Below, in pieces: positions 56,301-57,309 of a stretch of DNA of 64,000 bases (position 1 is its first letter; each line of letters starts with the position of its first letter). A model generated the notes under the pieces. The model was given only the letters and a program-made list of their open reading frames with translations, was not told the DNA's origin and searched no databases. Position numbers and translations under genes: made by a program. The DNA is from Sophora flavescens (Eukaryota; Streptophyta; Magnoliopsida; Fabales; Fabaceae): assembly GCA_030762895.1 (NCBI GenBank), contig CM061063.1, positions 71,235,836-71,299,835 of the forward strand, given 5' to 3'.

Positions 56301-56845
56301 CAGATGAAGAAAATCCTCTCTTAAAATTATCGTTAATTACAAATTTCTCGAAAATTCATATTCTAAACGGAGCATTTTGAGCTAATGAATTTAAAATACC
56401 CGCTAAAAGGTATATAAGAATTCCTTCCATCATTTCTAGAAACTAATAATTACATTCTTCCAACACTATGACATATACTACATTTTTCAATTAACTGAAA
56501 AATAAATTCGCATAATGCAGAAGCAAAAAAATACACAATACCGGTCTCGATATCAGTGTCAGGTCCCTCATATATCTGGTTGTGAAACGACGGCGTACCG
56601 ACGCTCTCGTAGTGACCGTACTTGTTCTCATCCTTGACCCAATCGGTAGTATAACAGTGAACAAGCTCGTTGAGGTGCGGCCACTGCTCCAGGTTCTCGT
56701 CGAACTACAACAGACAATCGAAGCAAAGAAAATCATCAAAACGGCACCGTTTTGTGAAAGTAACAGCTGGTTGAAGCAATGTTACCTTGTTGTGCCACCT
56801 GGTAGTGGCCGGAGTAGAATCCCGGCGTTGCCGGAGATGAAGCAT
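1..56845 (-). CDS. SPK1: SPIKE1, DOCK-family ROP guanine nucleotide exchange factor (whole gene in window, 3' end missing)
   Basis: The product is the plant DOCK180-type exchange factor that loads GTP onto ROP/Rac GTPases. In plants it acts upstream of the WAVE/SCAR-ARP2/3 actin pathway and in cell-shape control, and it is associated with membranes and ER exit sites. Twenty-nine exons were joined by eye; every junction is GT-AG and the phases agree, giving 1,530 codons with no stop. Recognisable blocks, in order, are the N-terminal MLHLRQRRDST, the EQWPHLNELV block, a DHR-1 (C2-like) region at about residues 460-620 containing LFHCLYVYPLTVSLSRKRN, a long helical middle, and the start of DHR-2 from about residue 1,375 (MDRYAAAESFYKL, ASKLTVDSAVKYLQLANKLF). 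Plant SPK1 is about 1,830 residues, so about 300 lie left of position 1. The coding exons show no damage despite heavy transposon load in introns 8 and 19. Identification is by remembered family sequence; a homology search would confirm it. Confidence 0.96.
283..1492 (-). other. SPK1 intron 28 (1,210 bp)
   Basis: AT-rich. At about 510-640 the plus strand reads like the reversed 3' tail of a LINE (TTTTTGATAAAAGAAGATAT followed by A-rich sequence), and a similar motif lies in intron 7. No coding domain was recognised and the short open frames look random. Confidence 0.5.
1493..1678 (-). CDS. SPK1: SPK1 exon 28, start of DHR-2 (residues 1375-1436)
   Basis: Acceptor CTTTCAG|TCCCCC. The exon encodes SPVMTMDRYAAAESFYKLAM, then VPDLHIMWLLHLCDAHQEMQ and WAESAQCAVAVAGVVMQ. 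This is lobe A of the DHR-2 (DOCKER) exchange domain. Donor CAG|GTAAAG, phase 0. Confidence 0.95.
2164..2581 (+). mobile_element. Complete TRIM element (418 bp) in SPK1 intron 27
   Basis: Two direct repeats of 120 bp (2164-2283 and 2462-2581) start TGTTGAGAGTCCCA and end TTTAAGA. A primer-binding site like initiator tRNA-Met (TGGTATTAGAGCC) follows the first LTR, and a GAGGGGGTG purine tract precedes the second. The 178-bp interior has no coding capacity. A perfect 5-bp duplication GTACT flanks it (2159-2163 and 2582-2586). This is the layout of a terminal-repeat retrotransposon in miniature, non-autonomous and dependent on another element's enzymes. The open frame across it on the minus strand is meaningless. 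Confidence 0.88.
2833..3117 (-). repeat. LTR relic of a Copia-like element in SPK1 intron 27
   Basis: In plus orientation the block starts TGTTAGAAAATGAG and ends CACTAACA, giving TGTTAG/CTAACA ends. It is preceded by GCTTTGATACCA, the reverse of a TGGTATCAAAGC primer-binding site, so it appears to be the 5' LTR of a minus-oriented element with a few bases of leader. An internal TATATATAG and a CTGACTCAGCAG palindrome resemble the other LTRs in this window. No coding remains. A similar but weaker LTR-like stretch lies at about 3,690-3,940. Confidence 0.55.
4176..4508 (-). CDS. SPK1: SPK1 exon 27 (residues 1264-1374)
   Basis: Acceptor TTTGCAG|AGTTCA. The exon encodes SSFHYFMQTARLRVMLIITL, then LMSDVQVTQMRSDGSLEESG and WSEVKYLSDSLLLALDASLE. 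Donor TTG|GTAAGTT, phase 0. It lies just upstream of DHR-2. Confidence 0.95.
4608..4955 (-). CDS. SPK1: SPK1 exon 26 (residues 1148-1263)
   Basis: Acceptor TCTACAG|GAACTT. The exon encodes ELWEENLSASVSLQVLEVIE, IATDYGKLDCITAVFMSFIS and ATLMARENDRFLKQVTFHLL, ending VVGLQILVR. Donor AGG|GTATGT, phase 0. It is the longest exon in the window (348 nt). Confidence 0.96.
5121..5294 (-). CDS. SPK1: SPK1 exon 25 (residues 1090-1147)
   Basis: Acceptor CTGACAG|CCTCAG. The exon encodes PQGTPDSGYLWQRVNSQLSS, then QPYSLREALAQAQSSRIGAS and ESLHPLLRQKL. Donor TTG|GTACTC, phase 0. Confidence 0.93.
5440..5583 (-). CDS. SPK1: SPK1 exon 24 (residues 1042-1089)
   Basis: Acceptor TTTACAG|CACAAA. The exon encodes HKKPADGMLLGSSSRNPVGE, then SPKYSDRLSPAINNYLSEAS and RQEVR. 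Donor AGG|GTGAGC, phase 0. Confidence 0.94.
5769..5951 (-). CDS. SPK1: SPK1 exon 23 (residues 981-1041)
   Basis: Acceptor TTTTCAG|ATATTA. The exon encodes ILDEMPVFYNLNSVEKREVS, then ILQIVRNLDDASLVKAWQQS and FFKLMEECLLLFE. Donor GAG|GTTACA, phase 0. Confidence 0.95.
5952..6897 (-). repeat. SPK1 intron 22 with GTGTC/GACAC-rich repeat arms and a (TG)n microsatellite
   Basis: Motifs of the GACAC/GTGTC type cluster at 6,100-6,170 (plus sense GACACC, GGACACC) and at 6,570-6,725 (GTGTCGG, GTGTCC, GTCCGACAC), in largely opposite sense. A (TG)10 tract lies at 6195-6215 between them. This looks like a non-autonomous DNA element with GTGTCGGACAC-type subterminal repeats, but I could not define terminal repeats or a target duplication. 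The open frame on the minus strand here is a repeat artefact. Confidence 0.45.
6898..7008 (-). CDS. SPK1: SPK1 exon 22 (residues 944-980)
   Basis: Acceptor TCTGTAG|GCAGCA. The exon encodes AARILVVLLCKHEFDVRYQK, then KLYIAQLYFPLVGQ. Donor CAG|GTAATT, phase 0. Confidence 0.95.
7177..7252 (-). CDS. SPK1: SPK1 exon 21 (residues 918-943)
   Basis: A 76-nt exon: acceptor GTTTTAG|GAACTA, donor AAAG|GTGAGT. It encodes NYLSSVLIQELFLTWDHEDL, then SLRAK. Phase 0 at its 3' end. Confidence 0.92.
7503..7633 (-). CDS. SPK1: SPK1 exon 20 (residues 875-918)
   Basis: Acceptor ATTGCAG|GTATCA. The exon encodes VSLYLDKFSGVCQPVLHECK, then ICDHDLFVEMPGRDPSD. Donor ATAG|GTACTT, phase 2. It continues directly from exon 19 across intron 19. 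Confidence 0.94.
8178..8377 (-). repeat. 3' LTR of element B
   Basis: Pairs with 31285-31481. The polypurine tract lies at plus 8378-8392 (CCCCCG on plus, CGGGGG on minus), directly after the RNase H stop. Confidence 0.9.
8392..8769 (-). pseudogene. Element B RNase H C-terminal part
   Basis: Resumes after element F: SRKQQLVARSSTEAEYRSMA, then LLCDNLSIVSIAHYSVLHAR and HIELDIHFVREKVLS. The frame ends just before the polypurine tract. It is open through the rest of the domain. Confidence 0.88.
9170..10165 (+). pseudogene. Element F truncated gag/protease
   Basis: Frames with breaks carry the gag end (MMIYGHSDSPSIDDIEALLL), a knuckle CQLCHKYSHDSFNC, and a protease site reading WYLDSGALHHLP. The latter is altered from the usual DSGASHH, although DSG is kept. 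FALDNNVYFEFHPYSC and a family tail (DGLHSFKNINILKD) follow before the large deletion. Confidence 0.75.
10180..10422 (+). pseudogene. Element F RNase H tail
   Basis: CDNLSTVSVAHNPVLHARTK and IELDIHFVREKVLAKALSVH match the C-terminus of the Copia RNase H in elements B and G. The frame ends before the GAAGGGGGG polypurine tract. It is joined directly to gag/protease sequence by deletion. Confidence 0.82.
10706..11201 (-). pseudogene. Element B reverse transcriptase C-terminal part
   Basis: Continues from the solo LTR: ELGSLDYFLGVEVKHLPNGS, then SKYIRDLLSKANMLEAKG and SVNKVCQFMANPLESHWQAV, with frameshifts near 10,920 and 10,800. It is cut at 10705 by element F. Confidence 0.85.
11207..11422 (-). 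repeat. Solo LTR of the E family inside element B reverse transcriptase
   Basis: A 216-bp LTR in minus orientation: TGTTAAATATAATTAATATA at its start, GGACGGTG repeats (CACCGTCC on plus), and AAGT at its end. An exact 5-bp duplication AGAGC flanks it (11202-11206, 11423-11427). It closely resembles the LTRs of element E. No internal region is present, so it arose by recombination between the two LTRs of a former full element. Confidence 0.9.
11428..12268 (-). pseudogene. Element B integrase fused to reverse transcriptase
   Basis: Integrase core (YYIAFVDAYTKYTRIYFLKK, SDWGGEF, HQNGTVERK), running after about 11,880 directly into reverse transcriptase (HETFSPIIKP, YVDDIILTG). About 1 kb that normally separates them is missing, with an in-frame junction near 11868-11880. 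Frame breaks follow near 11,720 and 11,670. It ends at the solo LTR at 11422. The integrase N-terminal half is split off to 21559-21700 by element E. Confidence 0.85.
12274..12472 (+). repeat. 5' LTR of element E
   Basis: TGTTGAATATAATTAATATA, then two GGACGGTGT units, ending CATATTCAAGT. Pairs with 21242-21553. Confidence 0.9.
12847..14767 (+). pseudogene. Element E protease and integrase (broken)
   Basis: Reads ASEYKEYLQFKATQQSF, then a protease active-site block WILDSGASDHLASNP. After frame breaks the integrase follows: CESCQLGKHV, IIHSDVWSP, YYVTFIDDFSRCTWLYLMKN and HTPQQNGVAERKHRHLV. The post-integrase block (VFLGYSRVQKGYRCYCP) is also broken. It runs to the start of reverse transcriptase (ALSHPGWRQAM, then GCRW), where element G interrupts it. 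At least four frameshifts are visible. Confidence 0.82.
15101..16011 (+). pseudogene. Element G gag (frameshifted)
   Basis: ATG at 15101 opens a gag frame: LDDQNYLLWKQQIEAVIIAH and QDQMLFTWLLSSLSPSILPR. One base is lost near 15520-15525, and the gag frame continues to 16011 with MMIYARPDQTSIDDIEALLL, a Gly/Arg-rich stretch, and an intact CCHC knuckle CQLCDKYGHDAYSC. The protease stretch after 16011 is heavily broken, and its catalytic DSG appears as DSE. Confidence 0.85.
16527..19568 (+). pseudogene. Element G integrase, reverse transcriptase and RNase H, one in-frame stop
   Basis: A single frame covers both halves, broken only by TGA at 17733-17735. Integrase: HYRLGHAH with CTACCLGKSH (HHCC zinc site), then ELIHRDLWGPSPYQ, TDWGGEFRP and HQNGTVERKHRQIVEMG. 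A proline/serine-rich linker surrounds the stop. Reverse transcriptase: ARLVAKGFHQQHGFDFHETF, QIDVNNAFLNGILSEEVYMT, YVDDIIITG and YFLGIEVTHL. RNase H: YCDADWASDPDDRRSTSGSC, SSTEAEYRSMANTTAEIIWI and ELDIHFVREKVLSK. It would be one polyprotein without the stop. Confidence 0.88.
19841..21234 (+). pseudogene. Element E reverse transcriptase/RNase H
   Basis: Resumes after G: RLKARLVAKGYTQIYGLDYG, EEEIYMEQPPGFVAQGESDL, the catalytic block LVVYVDDIVITG, and YFLGIEVAQS. Open for about 300 codons to 20784. RNase H is then broken near 20,784-20,870 and resumes with SEYRAMANTTCELLWLKYLL and HIEVDCHFIREKIL. It ends in DIYAPA before the polypurine tract. Confidence 0.87.
21242..21553 (+). repeat. 3' LTR of element E, expanded
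   Basis: Contains two tandem copies of the LTR start (21242 and about 21296) and a tandem copy of a segment containing CAAGTCTAGAGTCAAGTATA (near 21428 and 21470). This makes it about 113 bp longer than its partner. Confidence 0.9.
21785..23290 (-). pseudogene. Element B gag/protease, downstream piece
   Basis: Resumes after insertion D with HKLQRYVVSPSIPPM (gag UBN2-type region), then MMIYARIEP and a glycine/arginine-rich stretch. An intact CCHC knuckle CQLCHKYGHDAFNC follows, then a protease-like site WYPDLGASHHIT in which the catalytic DSG reads DLG. Several frameshifts break the gag part. A short downstream piece (FAKDNHVYFEFHPHSC) leads towards integrase. Confidence 0.82.
23388..23588 (+). 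repeat. 5' LTR of element C
   Basis: Begins TGTTAGAATTAGTTGGACGG and carries four GGACGGTG units near its start. Pairs with 27430-27639. Confidence 0.92.
24027..27422 (+). pseudogene. Element C gag end and pol (broken)
   Basis: MGRPQCTYCKQMGHTHNTCY carries a CCHC knuckle, followed by EAEYREYLQLKVAHQS. The protease site is lost (the block reads WIIDSVPSIIFF). Integrase: VIHSDIWGPS, FVTFIDEFSRCTWVFLMKER and PHTPQQNGIAERKNRHLVET. Reverse transcriptase: DRLKARLVAKGYSLIYGLDY, VVYVDDIVITG and YFLGIEVAQS. RNase H: DADWAGSPIDRRSTSGYC and HVEIDCHFIREKVLSKEVVT, ending DLYAPA. Many frameshifts and stops. The ORF-like stretch 23617-23910 before it has no recognisable gag N-terminus. Confidence 0.83.
27430..27639 (+). 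repeat. 3' LTR of element C
   Basis: Carries five GGACGGTG units against four in the 5' LTR. It otherwise matches apart from about two bases. Confidence 0.92.
27645..30823 (+). pseudogene. Element D pol (protease end to RNase H, broken)
   Basis: Starts LHNLLLVPSITKNIISVSQF after element C. Integrase: CDLWGPALIQSS, FSRFTWIFPLKRKSDTL, SDWGGEFRPF and HHQNGLVERKHRHVVETG. Reverse transcriptase: MQTRSKSGIVMPRLHPTLLL, CKWVFRVKENPDGSNNKYKA, RQLDVNNAFLNG, VYVDDILVTG. RNase H: DPDDRRSTSGACVYLAP and MELDIFFVREKVLNHSLSVT. Frameshifts occur near 28,110, 28,560, 29,000, 29,735, 30,040 and 30,450, with an in-frame stop near 30,275, so no functional polyprotein is possible. Confidence 0.85.
30839..31039 (+). 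repeat. 3' LTR of element D
   Basis: A 201-bp LTR after a TATGGGGGGA polypurine tract. The first part matches the truncated 5' LTR at 23291. It contains CTACTATATATAGCAGTAG, a TATA-like palindrome. Confidence 0.87.
31045..31241 (-). pseudogene. Element B gag, N-terminal piece
   Basis: ATG at 31241-31239 opens a frame reading MAETNSGFGIPFAGNP with a serine-rich stretch, as in other gag N-termini of this family (element A starts MAEIRNPFDPP). A frameshift follows, before the conserved NFLLWKQQVEAV block. The frame is then broken by insertion D, and gag resumes at 23290. The acidic open frame on the opposite strand at 31060-31287 is only its shadow. Confidence 0.75.
31285..31481 (-). repeat. 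5' LTR of element B
   Basis: Pairs with 8178-8377. On the minus strand it starts TATTAGAGTATAGC and ends CTCTTTTA, followed by a TGGTATCGTGATC primer-binding site (plus strand 31272-31284). Confidence 0.9.
31974..32200 (+). repeat. 5' LTR of element H
   Basis: Begins TGTTAGAGTACACCATAAGG. A GCATATAACA stretch may be a TATA-like site. Pairs with 36689-36916. Confidence 0.9.
32290..33180 (+). CDS. Element H gag
   Basis: A 296-codon open frame. Conserved gag blocks are EKLTEDNFLLWKQQIKLIIK, FLSWLQSFVTAPILTRLIGC and DVILEGLPEEYDPLINLVNT, then a Gly/Arg repeat (NGRGRGRGRGRGGR). The knuckle reads CQLCKKYGQDATSC, so the histidine of CCHC is Gln. It may start further upstream in another frame (ATG at 32226 opens MASNEETS with a proline-rich stretch), implying a frameshift near 32,290. 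It ends at TAG 33178-33180, just upstream of the protease region. Confidence 0.8.
   Translation: MPPPAFSLSIAEKLTEDNFLLWKQQIKLIIKAHQLHRFLISPSIPSRYASEEDRMIGTLNPEFTQWEQQDSLFLSWLQSFVTAPILTRLIGCVNSWQLWERLHNHFNSKTRAHARMLRTELRNTKKDDRPITEFVLVIVDSLYSIGGPISPQEQLDVILEGLPEEYDPLINLVNTRFEPFDVDELESLLLAHEVRLQKYKQITTSNVAMANVTQVAPAESSLSSSSTPQANVAQNSQLYSAPPSSHFGGGRNGRGRGRGRGRGGRYSIQCQLCKKYGQDATSCWYRFDQNYVPSGG
33277..36680 (+). pseudogene. Element H protease, integrase, reverse transcriptase, RNase H (broken)
   Basis: The protease site WYLDSGASHRVTSDFQNLHQ is intact. Integrase: CTPCCLGKARRLPSTAS, ELIFSDLWGPAPV, TDWGGEFRTF and HHQNGVVERKHRHIFELG. Reverse transcriptase (34,894 onward): VFRVKENPDGSINKYKARLV, LDVNNAFLNGTLDEEVYMEQ, VYVDDIIITGNS and YFLGIEVK, cut by the MITE and resuming at 35,839. 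RNase H: FSDADWAVDPDDRRSTSRSS and SSTEAEYRSLAATAAEILWI. Frame breaks lie near 33,480, 34,130, 34,570, 35,890 and 36,480. Confidence 0.85.
35675..35830. mobile_element. hAT-type MITE inside element H reverse transcriptase
   Basis: A 156-bp insert with inverted ends: CAATGTTATCAATGGCGG on the left, CAGTGTTATCAAATAGCGG reading inward from the right. An exact 8-bp duplication GGTGAAAC flanks it (35667-35674, 35831-35838), as expected for hAT transposition. The interior is a GC-rich fold-back built on CCGCCATGGC motifs, with no coding. Removing it and one duplication restores the reverse transcriptase frame (GIEVK continues with HLRNSS). Confidence 0.92.
36689..36916 (+). repeat. 3' LTR of element H
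   Basis: Pairs with 31974-32200 with scattered substitutions and a small CT-length difference. Confidence 0.9.
37184..37377 (-). CDS. SPK1: SPK1 exon 19 (residues 810-874)
   Basis: Acceptor CAAAAG|GTGAAG. The exon encodes EDIPPMQLKDGVFRCIMQLY, then EVHERCKKGLSLAKRLNSSL and IIEPRQVFELV. Donor TTG|GTATGTT, phase 0. This is the last exon before the 29.5-kb transposon-filled intron 19. Confidence 0.95.
37422..37488. repeat. 34-bp tandem duplication in intron 18 near the exon 19 acceptor
   Basis: A unit starting GAATCCAAGCATTCAAAGAG occurs twice (37422 and 37456) with one or two differences. It lies about 45 bp upstream of the exon 19 acceptor, in the region where a branch point would be expected to sit nearby. 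Confidence 0.75.
37617..38081 (-). mobile_element. Tandem TRIM derivative in SPK1 intron 18
   Basis: Same family as the TRIM at 2164, reversed. LTRs at 37617-37734 and 37907-38027 bracket an interior that has the primer-binding site reversed (GGTTCTAATACCA at 37894-37906). A second, partial interior (38028-38081) follows the right LTR and then stops without a third LTR. This suggests an array LTR-interior-LTR-interior-LTR, made by unequal recombination, that later lost its end. Confidence 0.8.
38643..38769 (-). CDS. SPK1: SPK1 exon 18 (residues 768-810)
   Basis: Acceptor TTTGCAG|GCTAAA. The exon encodes AKGYRVGPVYDDVLAMAWFF, then LELIVKSMALEKTRLFYH. Donor ATAG|GTATCT, phase 1. Confidence 0.92.
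39061..39295 (+). repeat. Solo LTR-like block in SPK1 intron 17
   Basis: TGTTAGAGTACACTGTAAGG to CTGACACA, about 235 bp, with a long CT microsatellite near its end. The start is very similar to the H LTR (TGTTAGAGTACACCATAAGG), so it looks like a related family. No primer-binding site, coding or clear target duplication was seen. The rest of intron 17 (38,770-40,534) shows no gene. Confidence 0.65.
40535..40679 (-). CDS. SPK1: SPK1 exon 17 (residues 719-767)
   Basis: Acceptor TTTGTAG|GGTGCA. The exon encodes VQQESVDDAERNHFLVNYVD, then FDDFGGRQPPVYPGLSTVWG and SLARSK. Donor AAG|GTACTG, phase 0. Confidence 0.95.
40680..42070 (-). other. SPK1 intron 16 with a coding-like relic on the plus strand
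   Basis: The stretch 40,990-41,590 is GC-richer than the intron. Around 41,420-41,570 one plus-strand frame reads AIDAKTYDLTLEGSGQFFRL, then SILESGRG. This resembles the gag-like N-terminal domain of plant retroelement proteins, but I cannot assign a family. It is bounded by stops and is probably a decayed insert. The remaining intron is unremarkable. Confidence 0.4.
42071..42108 (-). CDS. SPK1: SPK1 exon 16 (residues 707-719)
   Basis: A 38-nt micro-exon: acceptor TTTACAG|GTTGCA, donor CCAG|GTAAAC. It encodes VAAFRAMVNIVT and part of the next codon. It is invisible to frame scans but is needed for phase and matches the family. Confidence 0.9.
42276..42383 (-). CDS. SPK1: SPK1 exon 15 (residues 671-706)
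   Basis: Acceptor ATTGCAG|GCCATT. The exon encodes AINSLKNVDSTALLQFLHPI, then LNMLLHLIGNGGETLQ. Donor CAG|GTTTGC, phase 0. Confidence 0.95.
42384..44600 (-). other. SPK1 intron 14 (2.2 kb)
   Basis: Mostly AT-rich non-coding sequence. It contains a probable solo LTR at 43773-43955. Sequence around 43,280-43,700 and 43,970-44,200 has a different, GC-richer composition and may be the remains of the same or another insert. No domain was recognised. Confidence 0.4.
43773..43955 (-). repeat. Probable solo LTR in SPK1 intron 14
   Basis: Read on the minus strand: start near CTAATATTAAACTAG, an AGTTACAGATCTTTGTAACT palindrome, TGACTCAGTCA, a TATAAAAG box, and an AG/CT-rich end with CTATTAG. This is the general plan of the other Copia LTRs here. 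The edges and the target duplication are not resolved. Confidence 0.5.
44601..44762 (-). CDS. SPK1: SPK1 exon 14 (residues 617-670)
   Basis: Acceptor TTGATAG|GAGAGA. The exon encodes ERLDYLEDGKSVFRLRLRLC, then SSLYPMNERIRDFFLEYDRH and PPWGSELLE. Donor GAG|GTATCA, phase 0. Confidence 0.95.
45370..45439 (-). CDS. SPK1: SPK1 exon 13 (residues 593-616)
   Basis: A 70-nt exon: acceptor AAACAG|GCTGCG, donor CGG|GTATGTG. It encodes LRSEITLPIMRELVPHYLQD near the end of DHR-1. Phase 0 at its 3' end. Confidence 0.9.
46122..46165 (-). CDS. SPK1: SPK1 exon 12, DHR-1 (residues 579-593)
   Basis: A 44-nt exon: acceptor TCTCCAG|GTGGTA, donor CTCA|GTATGTT. It encodes VVIGYAALPLSSHA, the conserved DHR-1 strand. 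It ends in phase 2. Confidence 0.9.
46268..46465 (-). CDS. SPK1: SPK1 exon 11, DHR-1 (residues 513-578)
   Basis: Acceptor TCCCAG|GCAATG. The exon encodes AMYPRDPGPDASFLKLAHTQ, then VAVGARVASYHDEIKLSLP and HHLLFTFFHVDLQTKLEAPK. These are typical DHR-1 beta-strand motifs. Donor CCA|GTAAGTT, phase 0. Confidence 0.95.
46556..46723 (-). CDS. SPK1: SPK1 exon 10, start of DHR-1 (residues 457-512)
   Basis: Acceptor ATATAG|TTCCAT. The exon encodes FHAFDFRTTTRNEPFLQLFH, then CLYVYPLTVSLSRKRNLFIR and an acidic stretch. This is the start of the DOCK DHR-1 (C2-like) domain, which in this family binds phosphoinositides. Donor GAG|GTATTG, phase 0. Confidence 0.95.
47474..47761 (-). CDS. SPK1: SPK1 exon 9 (residues 361-456)
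   Basis: Acceptor TTTCAAG|GATCCC. The exon encodes DPKRKVHKPVKGVLRLEIEK, followed by a variable acidic/serine linker rich in S, D and N. Donor GAT|GTAAGTA, phase 0. It leads into the DHR-1 region. Confidence 0.95.
48320..48595 (+). repeat. 5' LTR of element A
   Basis: Contains the palindrome GAATTGCTGAGTCAGCAATTC, a CTATATATAAC box and a CT microsatellite near its end. Pairs with 53085-53368. Confidence 0.93.
48635..50065 (+). CDS. Element A gag-protease
   Basis: A 476-codon open frame from ATG 48635. Gag: LDDQNFLLWKQQVEAVIIAH, MLFTWLLSSISPSVLPRFIN, HIDTILEGLPEEFNSFVMMI, then an Arg/Gly stretch. The knuckle is CQLCHKYGHDAYNY, so the last cysteine of CCHC is Tyr. A Gln/Pro-rich linker leads to the protease site LWYPDSGASHHITADPQNLS (DSG intact). 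The frame ends after TKNLVGV, where about two bases are lost relative to related elements, and pol continues in another frame from about 50,058. Confidence 0.88.
   Translation: MAEIRNPFDPPQAQGTTTGASSSSSMNFNPSLSVKLDDQNFLLWKQQVEAVIIAHKLHRYVVSPSIPPMFNSEQDRALGLQSEAYQIWLVQDQMLFTWLLSSISPSVLPRFINCKQSWEVWDKVHKFFHSHLRAKIRQFRSELKNTKKGSRSIAEYLMRIRALVDSLRAIGDPVTEQDHIDTILEGLPEEFNSFVMMIYARVEPVPVDDIEALLQIQDAQFERYKQDLSSSSVSLNIAHKESTNQSSSPDSRSDAELTPNHDNYQNSNRGRGRSGRNRGRGRGGRDNGGERPTCQLCHKYGHDAYNYWHGFEHDFVPSQPAYNRTAMPQTQLSQSLPPRPPAIQQNQPSAYIAAKTYQYQPTQNMVPQSYQCTPMAPQSFQCASTQNNFSPTQEFLASQLWYPDSGASHHITADPQNLSQSTTFGGHDQVLMGNEQGVPISSIGYSKFISPSHPHTTLLLNKLLLVPNITKNLVGV
50058..51403 (+). pseudogene. Element A integrase (two frames)
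   Basis: FAKDNNVFFEFHPHSCFVKS, HNRLGHAH with CPACCLGKSH (HHCC site), ELIHSDLWGPAPITSSNGYS, SDWGGEFRPF and HQNGTVERKHRQIVEMGL, open to 50999. A frameshift near 50,925-50,940 moves the rest (TFGCACFPFLRPYNKHKLQY, KDVLCQETRFPYPSLFQT) to the frame ending at 51403. It is followed by a short Pro/Ser-rich linker with stops. Confidence 0.86.
51524..53070 (+). pseudogene. Element A reverse transcriptase/RNase H (3' part broken)
   Basis: Reverse transcriptase is open from 51524 to about 52,310: ALLKNQTWSLVPLPANRRAI, NKYKARLVAKGFHQQLGFDY, QQIDVNNAFLNGLLTEEVYM, LVYVDDIILTSSSPS (the usual TG after YVDDIIL reads TS), and YFLGVEVKHLPNG. From 52,310 to 53,070 small indels occur every few tens of bases through RNase H; recognisable bits are CDNLSAVSIAHNPM and the family tail. 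No functional RNase H is encoded. Confidence 0.86.
53085..53368 (+). repeat. 3' LTR of element A
   Basis: Near-identical to 48320-48595 with a longer CT tract. It ends just downstream of the SPK1 exon 8 donor. Confidence 0.93.
53382..53693 (-). CDS. SPK1: SPK1 exon 8 (residues 257-360)
   Basis: Acceptor GGACAG|GTGCAC. The exon encodes VHLNEREKQKLQVWSQIMPY, a serine/proline-rich linker (ASPSSPLATNVSGSSS), then VVVEVSNLNKVKESYTEESL. Donor CAG|GTGTGT, phase 0. The 3' LTR of Copia element A ends only 13 bp downstream of this exon, inside intron 8. Confidence 0.95.
53694..54278 (-). other. SPK1 intron 7 (585 bp)
   Basis: Contains the duplicated donor segment near its 5' end and, at about 53,870-54,000 on plus, a sequence like the reversed 3' end of a LINE (TTTTTTATAATAAAAGAAAT with an A-rich continuation). 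No gene was recognised. Confidence 0.4.
54202..54283. repeat. 41-bp tandem duplication covering the SPK1 exon 7 donor
   Basis: The unit starting CAACAAGAAGAAAGTAAGAA occurs at 54202-54242 and 54243-54283 with one difference (T/A at the GT context). The SPK1-proximal copy holds the last bases of exon 7 and its donor. The distal copy gives a second donor 41 bp into intron 7. Confidence 0.9.
54279..54416 (-). CDS. SPK1: SPK1 exon 7 (residues 211-256)
   Basis: Acceptor TTTCCAG|GCCAAA. The exon encodes AKITNEHRAVFYLDASSASV, then CLLIQLEKHATEEGG and YSRKDP. Donor CCT|GTATGTG at 54278. This exon/donor boundary is copied in a 41-bp tandem duplication immediately downstream (see findings). Confidence 0.9.
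54526..54623 (-). CDS. SPK1: SPK1 exon 6 (residues 178-210)
   Basis: Acceptor TTTGCAG|AGCCCT. The exon encodes EPFYGTICLYNRERREKLSE, then DFYFRVLPTEMQD. Donor GAT|GTAAGC, phase 0. Confidence 0.9.
54741..54796 (-). CDS. SPK1: SPK1 exon 5 (residues 159-178)
   Basis: A 56-nt exon: acceptor ATCTCAG|TGGAAT and donor GTTG|GTGAGT. It encodes GMKISVKVQSLQFQAGLV, a conserved SPK1 block. It is too short to appear as an open frame and was found by homology and phase. Confidence 0.88.
54888..55018 (-). CDS. SPK1: SPK1 exon 4 (residues 116-159)
   Basis: Acceptor CAACAG|CATGTT. The exon encodes HVGQSPLPAYEPAFDWENER, then an IFGQRIPETP block. The donor is read as CCCGA|GTAGAA, phase 2; this choice restores the frame into exon 5. 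Confidence 0.88.
55321..55442 (-). CDS. SPK1: SPK1 exon 3 (residues 75-115)
   Basis: Acceptor ATGCAG|AAATGC. The exon encodes MRLAGARRTKGEDASEDDIP and a short acidic, serine-rich stretch ending DPDVPK. Donor AAG|GTTCAG, phase 0. The 302-bp intron 3 that follows (55019-55320) shows nothing recognisable. Confidence 0.92.
55443..56541 (-). other. SPK1 intron 2 (1.1 kb) with a coding-like island
   Basis: AT-rich intron. At 55,803-56,084 on plus, two adjoining frames read HPEISEKPSSPVRDTSMPSP then NPILNVGLHPSAGLCGDPCG and VQKSAVASEDEGGVVVVLKE, ending at a stop. Composition and amino-acid usage look coding-like, but no family was recognised. It could be a captured gene fragment. No further feature was seen. 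Confidence 0.4.
56542..56704 (-). CDS. SPK1: SPK1 exon 2 (residues 21-75)
   Basis: Acceptor TTGTAG|TTCGAC. The exon encodes FDENLEQWPHLNELV, then a conserved block through KYGHYESVG to EGPDTDIET. It ends at donor G|GTATTG in phase 1, and the split codon is completed by exon 3. No long open frame flags this exon because it is short, but the frame matches SPK1. Confidence 0.92.
56786..56845 (-). CDS. SPK1: SPK1 exon 1, coding part (residues 1-20)
   Basis: Start codon at 56845-56843, then MLHLRQRRDSTPATTRWHNK, and donor AAG|GTAACA at 56785. The start was chosen because this N-terminus matches other plant SPK1 proteins and the leader upstream is pyrimidine-rich. Only an 81-bp intron follows. Confidence 0.9.
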
Positions 56846-57100
56846 GGCAGATCTAGGGTTTCTCGGTCGAAAGATCGAAGAGCGCGAGTTGTGAGAGTGT
56901 CAAATGTGTGGAGCGTGGAGCATTTGATGGATCTGGAAGAAGAAGGAGAAGGAGAAGGAGAAGGAGAATGAGGATGAGATAGAGAGAGAGAGAGAATGAG
57001 AGTTAGGTGTACCTGAAGCAACAGGAGTAACAGGGAGAGAAGTACAGAGAGATAGTGAGAGAGGAGAAAGAGAAGAGCAGAGAAAATGAGTCAAGAGAAG
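56846..57100 (-). promoter_or_regulatory. SPK1 pyrimidine-rich 5' leader
   Basis: Upstream of the SPK1 start codon the sense strand is strongly CT-rich, with CTT and CT repeats around 56,935-57,000 and more CT runs to about 57,090. Such leaders are common in plant 5' UTRs. The transcription start and any 5' UTR intron cannot be fixed from sequence alone, and no convincing TATA box was found. The long open frames here come from the simple repeats. Confidence 0.4.
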
Positions 57101-57309
57101 TCCGAATTGAGAAAACGCCAAAGAGGGTTCATATGTACACAGATCAGGGGGGTGGGTGGCGGACCCAATGTCTCTTATTCTTTTCTAATCCATCACCATT
57201 ATTATATTTCCAACTTGTTTCTAATTTTGCTCTCTTTTTTCTTTGGTCATTTTCAGTATTCACTTGGTTTTCAAATCATTTTTTCCTATAATCGGGTTAG
57301 CCTCATCTA

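Noticed and set aside
56582..56971. 129-codon plus-strand frame over SPK1 exons 1-2
   Set aside because: Antisense shadow of SPK1 exon 2, intron 1 and exon 1; its acidic end is the GAA-rich complement of the 5' leader.
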